A stretch of DNA of 12,415 nt, from NCBI GenBank assembly GCA_900554465.1, contig USHF01000029.1, forward strand, positions 1 to 12,415. The letters are read 5' to 3'. The notes under the pieces were generated by a model. That model made no database searches. It had not been told where the DNA came from and saw nothing but the letters and a program-made list of their open reading frames with translations. Source of the stretch: an uncultured Collinsella sp. (GTDB taxonomy: Bacteria > Actinomycetota > Coriobacteriia > Coriobacteriales > Coriobacteriaceae). Below are positions 6,596 through 12,415 of this stretch, in pieces; within the stretch, counting starts at the first letter, position 1, and every line of letters starts with the position of its first letter. The translations under genes were made by a program, and so were the position numbers.

Positions 6596-9475
6596 ATGTC
6601 TGATTCTTCTATCGTTATCCGTGGCGCGCGCGAACACAACCTGCGCAATATCGATGTTTCCATCCCGCGCGACGAGCTCGTGGTCATTACCGGTCTTTCG
6701 GGCTCGGGCAAGAGCTCGCTGGCGTTTGACACGATCTATGCCGAGGGTCAGCGCCGCTACGTGGAGAGCCTGTCGAGTTATGCGCGCCAGTTTTTAGGCC
6801 AGATGGACAAGCCCGATCTAGATTCGATCGACGGCCTTTCGCCAGCTGTTTCGATCGATCAGAAGACGACGTCCAAGAACCCGCGCTCGACGGTGGGTAC
6901 CGTAACTGAGATTTATGACTACCTTCGCCTGCTATTTGCTCGCGTGGGCACGCCGCACTGTCCCGAGTGCGGTCGCGTTATCGAGCGCCAGACCACCGAT
7001 CAGGTCGCCGATAAGGTCCTAGCGGCAGGGGAGGGCCGTCGTGCGTTTGTGCTGGCACCGGTGGTGCGCGGGCGCAAAGGCGAGTACGCAAAATTGTTCG
7101 AGGATCTTCGGGCTGAGGGTTTTAGCCGCGTGCGCGTCGACGGCGAAGTGCGCTCGCTCGACGACTCTATCGATCTGGACAAAAAGTTTAAGCACGATAT
7201 CGAGGTCGTAGTCGACCGCATCGTGATTCGAGAAAACTCTCTGGGCCGTATCGCCGAGTCTGTTGAACAGGCGACTGCCTTGGCGCACGGTAATGTGAAC
7301 GTATACATGCTGCCCGATCGCGATGCTCCCGAGGGAACCGAGGGCGAGCTGCTGGAGTATTCGCTGGCTCTGGCGTGTCCGGAGCACGGGCACTCCATCG
7401 ACGACCTACAACCCCGCGACTTTTCGTTCAACGCGCCCTATGGTGCGTGTCCCGAGTGCGATGGTCTGGGCTTTAAAAAGACAGTCGATGCCGAGGCGCT
7501 GATTGAAGACCCCTCAAAGTCGATTGCCGACGGAGTCTTTGGCAGCCTGTTCGGCAATTCCAACTATTATCCGCAGATTTTTGCTGCGGTCTGCAAACAC
7601 TTTAAGGTGAGTGCCGATACGCCATGGGAGGACCTGCCCCCGCGGGTGCGTCGTGCGTTTTTGGATGGCATGGGCGACGCGAAGATTTCGGTCGACTATC
7701 AAAAGCTCGATGGGCGTCGCAGCCAGTGGGACACTAAGTTCTCGGGTGTGCGCAATATCCTGTACGAGCGCTATACCGAGACGACGAACGAGAACACCAG
7801 GGCTCGCTTGGAGAAATACATTCGCGAAGAGCCATGCTCGAGCTGTCACGGTGCTCGCCTGCGTCCCGAGATGCTTGCCGTCACCGTGGGCGGCAAGTCC
7901 ATTTACGATGTCTGCTGCCTGTCCTGTCGCGAGTCGCTCGAGTTCTTTGAGGGCCTGGAGCTTACCGAGCGTCAGCAGTTTATCGGCGGGCGCATCGTCA
8001 AGGAAATCCTGGAGCGCCTGCGTTTTCTGGTCGATGTCGGACTCGACTATCTGACGCTCGATCGCGCCTCGGCGACGCTTTCCGGCGGTGAGGCCCAACG
8101 CATTCGCCTGGCTACGCAGATCGGCGCCGGCCTCATGGGCGTTCTGTACATTCTGGACGAGCCGTCGATCGGCCTTCACCAACGCGATAACGAACGCCTG
8201 ATCAAGACGCTCGAGCGCTTGCGCGATATCGGTAATACCGTTATCGTCGTCGAGCACGACGAAGATACAATTCGCGCTGCAGACTACGTGATCGATATGG
8301 GTCCCGGTGCGGGCGTTAACGGCGGACACGTGGTCGCCGCGGGAACGCCTGCCGATATCATGGCATGCCCCGATTCCATGACGGGTGCCTATTTGACCGG
8401 CAAGCGGATGATCCGCGTGCCCGATGAGCGCCGCAAGCCCGGCCGCGGCTGCCTTAAGATCACGGGCGCCCGCGCTAATAACCTCAAAAACGTTACCGCC
8501 AAGATTGAGTTCGGTACGCTCACAGTCGTTACCGGTGTTTCGGGATCAGGCAAGAGCTCCCTGGTCACCGATACAATTGCGCCCGCGCTTACGAATGCCA
8601 TCCATCGTTCGACGCGTCCCGTGGGTCCGTACAAGAAGATTGAGGGCATTGAGTGCATCGATAAGGTAATCGATATCGACCAGTCACCGATCGGTCGCAC
8701 GCCGCGTTCGAACCCTGCGACCTATATTGGCCTTTGGGATGATCTGCGTGCGCTATTTGCAAGCACGCCGGAGTCGAAGGCGCGCGGCTACTCGCCGGGA
8801 CGTTTCTCCTTTAACGTAAGCGGAGGTCGCTGCGAGGCGTGCAAGGGCGATGGCCAGATTAAGATCGAGATGCACTTCCTTCCCGATATCTATGTCCCCT
8901 GTGAGGTATGTGGCGGCAAGCGTTATAACCGCGAGACACTCGAGGTTACCTACCGCGGCAAGACAATCTCGGACGTGCTCGACATGAGCGTGGCCGAGGC
9001 GCTGGCTTTCTTTGGGAATATTCCGCAGATCAAGCGAAAGCTTCAAACCCTGTATGACGTCGGCCTAGGTTATGTGAGCTTGGGCCAGCCCGCCACGACG
9101 CTCTCGGGTGGTGAGGCGCAGCGCGTAAAGCTCGCCAAGGAGCTTCATCGTCGTCAGACGGGTAAGACGTTCTATATTTTGGACGAGCCTACGACCGGTC
9201 TTCATTTTGAGGACGTTCGCCAATTGCTAGATGTGCTTCAGCGTTTAGTCGATGCGGGCAATACGGTGCTGGTGATCGAGCACAACCTCGATGTCATCAA
9301 GGTTGCCGATCGCCTGATCGATATGGGTCCCGAGGGTGGCAACGGCGGCGGAACCGTCGTGGTCTCAGGCACGCCGGAGCAAGTCGCGGCATGTTCGCAG
9401 AGCTACACGGGCAAGTTCTTGGCGCCGTTGCTCAAGCGTGACCGTGAGCGTCAGGCGCAGCTCGACGCACAGTAA
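6596..9475 (+). CDS. uvrA: UvrABC excinuclease subunit A (DNA damage-recognition ATPase)
   Basis: A complete 959-residue UvrA, the normal length. UvrA dimers detect bulky DNA lesions and load UvrB. Two fused ABC ATPase halves are visible. Half one has Walker A GLSGSGKS (33-40), the UvrB-contact region starting near CPEC (122-125), signature LSGGEAQRI from 495 and Walker B with D521/E522. Half two has Walker A GVSGSGKSS (647-655), signature LSGGEAQRV from 836 and Walker B with D863/E864. The C-terminal zinc finger is C746-x2-C749-x19-C769-x2-C772. The first zinc module reads C261-x2-H264-x20-C285-x2-C288, with His in place of one Cys. The start is ATG at 6596, with AAGGAG 5 nt upstream. It is divergent from the LTA-synthase-like gene, with a LexA-like box in between. 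A hairpin follows the stop. Confidence 0.98.
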   Translation: MSDSSIVIRGAREHNLRNIDVSIPRDELVVITGLSGSGKSSLAFDTIYAEGQRRYVESLSSYARQFLGQMDKPDLDSIDGLSPAVSIDQKTTSKNPRSTVGTVTEIYDYLRLLFARVGTPHCPECGRVIERQTTDQVADKVLAAGEGRRAFVLAPVVRGRKGEYAKLFEDLRAEGFSRVRVDGEVRSLDDSIDLDKKFKHDIEVVVDRIVIRENSLGRIAESVEQATALAHGNVNVYMLPDRDAPEGTEGELLEYSLALACPEHGHSIDDLQPRDFSFNAPYGACPECDGLGFKKTVDAEALIEDPSKSIADGVFGSLFGNSNYYPQIFAAVCKHFKVSADTPWEDLPPRVRRAFLDGMGDAKISVDYQKLDGRRSQWDTKFSGVRNILYERYTETTNENTRARLEKYIREEPCSSCHGARLRPEMLAVTVGGKSIYDVCCLSCRESLEFFEGLELTERQQFIGGRIVKEILERLRFLVDVGLDYLTLDRASATLSGGEAQRIRLATQIGAGLMGVLYILDEPSIGLHQRDNERLIKTLERLRDIGNTVIVVEHDEDTIRAADYVIDMGPGAGVNGGHVVAAGTPADIMACPDSMTGAYLTGKRMIRVPDERRKPGRGCLKITGARANNLKNVTAKIEFGTLTVVTGVSGSGKSSLVTDTIAPALTNAIHRSTRPVGPYKKIEGIECIDKVIDIDQSPIGRTPRSNPATYIGLWDDLRALFASTPESKARGYSPGRFSFNVSGGRCEACKGDGQIKIEMHFLPDIYVPCEVCGGKRYNRETLEVTYRGKTISDVLDMSVAEALAFFGNIPQIKRKLQTLYDVGLGYVSLGQPATTLSGGEAQRVKLAKELHRRQTGKTFYILDEPTTGLHFEDVRQLLDVLQRLVDAGNTVLVIEHNLDVIKVADRLIDMGPEGGNGGGTVVVSGTPEQVAACSQSYTGKFLAPLLKRDRERQAQLDAQ

Positions 9476-9495
9476 AGAGACGTTGTAGTACCGAC

Positions 9496-9530
9496 GCGCC
9501 ATCGATTCCTTCTGATTCGGTGGCGCTTCT
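9496..9530 (+). terminator. uvrA: Hairpin after uvrA, probable terminator
   Basis: Arms GCGCCATCGATTC (9496-9508) and GATTCGGTGGCGC (9514-9526) form a 13-pair stem with one wobble and one T-T mismatch around the loop CTTCT. TTCTGTGTGT follows, which is only moderately T-rich. It starts 20 nt after the uvrA stop, so it is the natural end of that transcript, perhaps with some read-through into ybaK. Confidence 0.65.
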
Positions 9531-9565
9531 GTGTGTCGAGATGGCATATGCGGCGGAATTGGCCC

Positions 9566-9571
9566 TATACT
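9566..9571 (+). promoter_or_regulatory. Candidate -10 box for the ybaK-murJ-uvrC cluster
   Basis: TATACT matches TATAAT at five of six positions. It sits after the uvrA hairpin and 37 nt before the ybaK ATG, the right place for a promoter of the downstream cluster. No good -35 box is seen, so the call rests on the -10 box and position. Confidence 0.4.
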
Positions 9572-9608
9572 TAATCCTTGCGTCGCTCTGCGAGGGAAAG
9601 GATGTGCC

Positions 9609-10109
9609 ATGGCAAAGGCTGTTAAGACGTCAAAAACCAATGCGATGCGCGAGCTGGAAAGCGCCGGCATCTCCTATGTTCTCCATACGTACGAAGACGA
9701 TGGCGACGAATCGTCGGGGCTGGGCGTCGCGATTTCCGAGCAGCTTGGCGAGGAGCCCGGTCAGGGATTTAAGACCCTGGTCTGCACGACGCCGTCCAAC
9801 GACCATGTCGTGTGCTGCATTCCCGTTGCCGACGAGCTCGACCTCAAGGCCGCCGCGCGCGCCGCAGGCGAAAAGTCGCTGACCATGATGCATGTCAAAG
9901 ATTTGCTTGCCGCGACGGGGTATGTCCGCGGCGGTTGCAGTCCGGTCGGTATGAAAAAACGATTCCGGACGCTGATCGATGAGACATGCGTCCTTTGGGA
10001 TACCATTTTTATTTCGGGAGGCAAGCGTGGTTATCAGCTCGAGCTTGCACCTGATGATTTAATTGCATTTTGCGGGGCGACAGTTGCCGCGATTACGAGA
10101 GAGGACTGA
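9609..10109 (+). CDS. ybaK: YbaK/EbsC-family aminoacyl-tRNA deacylase (Cys-tRNA(Pro) type)
   Basis: A 166-residue cytoplasmic editing enzyme. YbaK hydrolyses Cys-tRNA(Pro) that prolyl-tRNA synthetase makes by mistake. The protein shows the family core: GFKTLVC (53-59), whose K55 corresponds to the conserved lysine required in YbaK; the DELDLKAAARAAG helix region; and the signature VRGGCSPVGMKK, followed by the ETCVLWDTIFISGGKRG stretch. The start is ATG at 9609 with AAAGGA 6 nt upstream; the frame is open back to 9531 but that part covers the -10 box and has no ribosome site. The murJ ATG comes 3 nt after its stop, so the two are almost certainly co-transcribed. No functional tie to murJ or uvrC is evident. 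Related deacylases with Ala-tRNA specificity are possible, but the short single-domain form fits YbaK. Confidence 0.92.
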   Translation: MAKAVKTSKTNAMRELESAGISYVLHTYEDDGDESSGLGVAISEQLGEEPGQGFKTLVCTTPSNDHVVCCIPVADELDLKAAARAAGEKSLTMMHVKDLLAATGYVRGGCSPVGMKKRFRTLIDETCVLWDTIFISGGKRGYQLELAPDDLIAFCGATVAAITRED

Positions 10110-10112
10110 GCG

Positions 10113-11795
10113 ATGCCGCAGGAAGAATTGAAGCGCGGAGCTCATTTTGCAGAAGAATCTGCGCCTCAGACACCCTCATCCGAAGCTTCTTCATCGCGAG
10201 ATGACACTGACGACATGGGCTCGTCGGACTACTCCACGGTTGGTCGTTCCGCCGGGCTTATGACCATCCTGACCATCGTGTCTCGCGTCACTGGTTTTAT
10301 CCGCACGTGGGCAATGGCGGCCGCCATCGGTATGTCGCTGCTCTCGTCCTCCTATCAGGTTGCCAACAACCTGCCCAACATGCTCTACGAGCTCGTGATG
10401 GGCGGCATGCTCGTTACGGCGTTTTTGCCAGTGTATATGGGTGTGAGGCGCGAGCAGGGTCGCGAGGCATCGAACGAGTATGTCGGCAACCTGCTCGGTA
10501 TTCTGCTTCTGCTGCTGGGCGGTATCTCGCTGCTGGGCACCGTGTTTGCTCCCGGCTTTATTTGGACGCAGTCGTTCCTTTCGGGCGATGGCGGCAGCAT
10601 GGATACCGCTGCGTTCATGTTCCGCTTCTTTGCTATTCAAATTCTGTTTTATGGCTTGGGCTCGGTGTTCTCGGGCGTTCTCAACGCACACCGCGACTAT
10701 TTCTGGTCGACGTTTGCCCCGGTTCTCAACAATGTCATCGTCATCGCCAGCTTTATGGGCTTTGCTCCCGTGTCTGCACAATTTGGCGAGCAGGCCGGTA
10801 TTATCTTGATCGCAGCTGGTACGACCCTCGGCGTCTTTGTCCAGATGGCCTGCCAGATTCCCGCGCTTGGCAAGCATGGCGTGCATCCTCATATCCATAT
10901 CGACTTTAAGGATCCCGCGCTGCGACAGACGATCGCGCTTGGTATCCCGACGCTGCTCGCCACGGTGTGCATGTTTGTCTCGACCTCCATTACCAATGCC
11001 GCCGCGCTGGTGGTGCAGCCCGAGACCGGCCCTTCCGTCATCGCATATGCGCGCCTGTGGTACACATTGCCCTATGCGCTGATCGCCGCCTCGCTTTCGA
11101 CGGCACTCTATACCGAACTCTCTCACGATGCGCAGGAGAAGGATTACGACAGCGTCCGCACGGGCATTTCGCGCGGTGTCGCCCAGATGCTCTTCTTCCT
11201 GATTCCGTTTGCGATGTATCTGATCGTCTTCGCCCGTCCGCTCAACATGATCTACTGCGCCGGCAAGTTCGATGAATCCGGTGTGGCGCTGGTGTCGGAG
11301 TTCCTTATCTATCTGGCACTTTCCCTGCCGCTCTACGGCGTGGTCGTGCTGATGCAGAAGAGCTTCTCGGCCCTGCTCGACATGAAGCCCTACGGTCGTT
11401 ATTGCCTTTACTCTGCCATTGGACAGGCCGGTTCGGTGCTGCTGTTTGGCGTGGTGCTGGGCTACGGTATGCCGGCAATTGCGCTTTCGTACGTCGTTGA
11501 CTACGTAGTCTTGGTCGGATGCTCACTGTGGTGGCTGCGCCGTCGTCTGCATGGCCTTCAGGTCAAGTCTATCCTGCATGGCGGTTTCTTCGGCCTACTG
11601 TTCGGTGGCTTGGGCGCTGCCGCGGGTGCCGGCGTCATGTGGGCACTTGAGCACTTTGTCGGAGCGCTTGGCAGTTCGATCCTAATTACCCTGGGCTACG
11701 TTTGTGTTGCAGGCGTCGTCTCGCTCGCTGTAACTTTTGGTCTCGCCTTCGTCTTTAAGATGCCCGAGGTCTCGGCGCTGCTTCGTCGCAAGTAG
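10113..11795 (+). CDS. murJ: Lipid II flippase MurJ (MviN family)
   Basis: A 560-residue polytopic membrane protein of the MOP exporter superfamily. MurJ turns lipid II, the peptidoglycan precursor, from the inner to the outer leaflet. About 48 hydrophilic, Ser/Asp-rich residues precede the first membrane helix. The family N-terminal blocks are then clear: SRVTGFIR (57-64), with the arginines known to be needed in the central cavity, and NNLPNMLYELVMGGML (85-100) followed by TAFLPVY. Repeated hydrophobic segments continue to the C-terminus, consistent with about 14 helices. The start is ATG at 10113, 3 nt after ybaK, with a GAGG-type site 8 nt upstream inside the end of ybaK. A later Met35 has no such site. 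The uvrC start lies 6 nt after the stop. Length is somewhat above the roughly 510 residues of the E. coli protein, mostly because of the N-terminal tail. Confidence 0.94.
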   Translation: MPQEELKRGAHFAEESAPQTPSSEASSSRDDTDDMGSSDYSTVGRSAGLMTILTIVSRVTGFIRTWAMAAAIGMSLLSSSYQVANNLPNMLYELVMGGMLVTAFLPVYMGVRREQGREASNEYVGNLLGILLLLLGGISLLGTVFAPGFIWTQSFLSGDGGSMDTAAFMFRFFAIQILFYGLGSVFSGVLNAHRDYFWSTFAPVLNNVIVIASFMGFAPVSAQFGEQAGIILIAAGTTLGVFVQMACQIPALGKHGVHPHIHIDFKDPALRQTIALGIPTLLATVCMFVSTSITNAAALVVQPETGPSVIAYARLWYTLPYALIAASLSTALYTELSHDAQEKDYDSVRTGISRGVAQMLFFLIPFAMYLIVFARPLNMIYCAGKFDESGVALVSEFLIYLALSLPLYGVVVLMQKSFSALLDMKPYGRYCLYSAIGQAGSVLLFGVVLGYGMPAIALSYVVDYVVLVGCSLWWLRRRLHGLQVKSILHGGFFGLLFGGLGAAAGAGVMWALEHFVGALGSSILITLGYVCVAGVVSLAVTFGLAFVFKMPEVSALLRRK

Positions 11796-11801
11796 GTGCG
11801 C

Positions 11802-12381
11802 GTGGCAGGTCACGACAACATTCCAACACTTGCCGAGCAGGTTTCGCGCGTTCCCACGCAACCCGGCTGCTACCTTTGGAAAGATGCCAAGGGTGATGTC
11901 ATCTATGTGGGCAAGGCAAAAAACCTGCGTGCCCGTATGCGTCAATACGTGACACTGCAGGACGAGCGTCAAAAGATCCCGCTCATGATGCAGCTGGTGG
12001 CGAGTTTCGACTATATCGTGGTGGAGACCGAGCACGAGGCATTGGTGCTCGAGCGCAATCTGATTGGCCAGTACCATCCGTACTTTAACGTCGATCTCAA
12101 AGACGATAAAAGCTATCCCTTTATCGCCATTACCAAGAGCGACTTGTTTCCGGCTATTAAATACACGCGAGAGCGTCATAAACCGGGAACGCGCTATTTT
12201 GGCCCCTATACCGATAGCCGTGCGGCGCGTGAGACCATCGATACGCTACGCAAGGTTATTCCTATTTGCTCGGCATCCTGTGCGGAATGGCGCAGCTGCC
12301 GCCGCATCGTCGAATCTCATAAGGGCGAAGAAGACATCGTCAATATGATTTGCGCGCAAAACGGGCGTCCCTGCTTTGACT
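11802..12381 (+). CDS. uvrC: UvrABC excinuclease subunit C, N-terminal fragment (3' end cut by the fragment boundary)
   Basis: This is the first 193 codons of UvrC, the subunit that cuts on both sides of a lesion held by UvrB. The GIY-YIG nuclease domain, which makes the 3' cut, is intact: PGCYLW (21-26), VIYVGKAKNLRAR (33-45) with catalytic-type R43, and the TEHEALVLERNLI block (76-88). KDDKSYPF (100-107) and YFGPYTD (132-138) follow. Around the Fe-S cysteines there are five Cys (156, 160, 166, 184, 191), with the last in the usual GRPC context. The start is set at GTG 11802, with an AGTAGG site 5 nt upstream; GTG at 11796 is an in-frame alternative. It lies 6 nt after murJ. The frame runs into adapter at 12382, so the UVR and RNase-H-like domains are missing only because the fragment ends. 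Confidence 0.95.
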
Positions 12382-12415
12382 CTGTCTCTTATACACATCT
12401 CCGAGCCCACGAGAC
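12382..12415 (-). other. Nextera P7-side adapter (library artefact)
   Basis: These bases are the Tn5 mosaic end in reverse complement (12382-12400) followed by the Nextera read-2 primer complement CCGAGCCCACGAGAC (12401-12415), ending where the i7 index would begin. They are synthetic and interrupt the uvrC reading frame. Confidence 0.99.

Noticed and set aside
7514..8329. 271-codon minus-strand ORF inside uvrA
   Set aside because: It is antisense to conserved uvrA sequence and has no family features; a shadow frame.
6692..8566. Similar Walker A stretches repeated within uvrA
   Set aside because: They are the two homologous ABC halves present in all UvrA proteins, not a recent duplication.
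10191..11126. 311-codon minus-strand ORF inside murJ
   Set aside because: It is antisense to a clear murJ, has biased composition with no recognisable domain and no ribosome site. Long shadow frames are expected in GC-rich coding DNA.
50..12381. A new defence, mobile or biosynthetic system
   Set aside because: Every long coding frame is a recognised housekeeping or envelope family. I found no CRISPR repeats, toxin-antitoxin pair, phage or IS gene, tRNA or compositional island, and all gaps are under 200 bp.
31..12400. Perfect 19-bp inverted repeat at both ends (31-49 and 12382-12400), like transposon terminal repeats around a 12-kb element
   Set aside because: It is the engineered Tn5 mosaic end flanked by Illumina primer sequence. 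There is no transposase gene, and the enclosed genes are chromosomal housekeeping genes.

Overview
This window is one sequenced DNA fragment of a GC-rich bacterium, most likely an actinobacterium of the class Coriobacteriia and possibly Collinsella-like. That placement is inferred from codon usage, the protein flavour, the cysteine-rich insertion in UvrC and the gene neighbourhood; no 16S gene or other firm taxon marker is present. Bases 1-49 and 12382-12415 are Illumina Nextera/Tn5 adapter, so the biological sequence is 50-12381. It starts inside uvrB and stops inside uvrC.

Left part (50-4103): the last 54 codons of uvrB (+) end at a strong hairpin that lies between convergent genes. Facing it is a minus-strand group read from right to left: mrp (P-loop Fe-S cluster carrier), then a BaiN/RdsA (HI0933-type) flavoprotein whose GTG start directly follows the mrp stop codon, then a second, unrelated flavoprotein of the COG2509 type. 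A terminator-like hairpin with a consensus -10 box just ahead of it separates the two flavoprotein genes.

Middle (4249-6402): a minus-strand membrane-anchored sulfatase-fold enzyme of the lipoteichoic acid synthase family. It is divergent from uvrA across a 193-bp regulatory gap that contains a good candidate LexA (SOS) box.

Right part (6596-12381, all +): full-length uvrA ends at a hairpin. A small cluster follows: ybaK (Cys-tRNA deacylase), murJ (lipid II flippase) and the first 193 codons of uvrC, with gaps of only 3 and 6 nt. The fragment therefore carries parts of all three subunits of the UvrABC nucleotide-excision repair nuclease, interleaved with cell-envelope genes.

This looks like ordinary chromosomal housekeeping DNA. 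There is no sign of phage, insertion sequence, CRISPR, toxin-antitoxin or defence genes, and I do not see a new biological system. The points most worth a second look are the adapter ends, the LexA-like box before uvrA, the cysteine-rich insertion in UvrC, the Mrp-flavoprotein operon, and the promoter/hairpin arrangement between the two flavoprotein genes.
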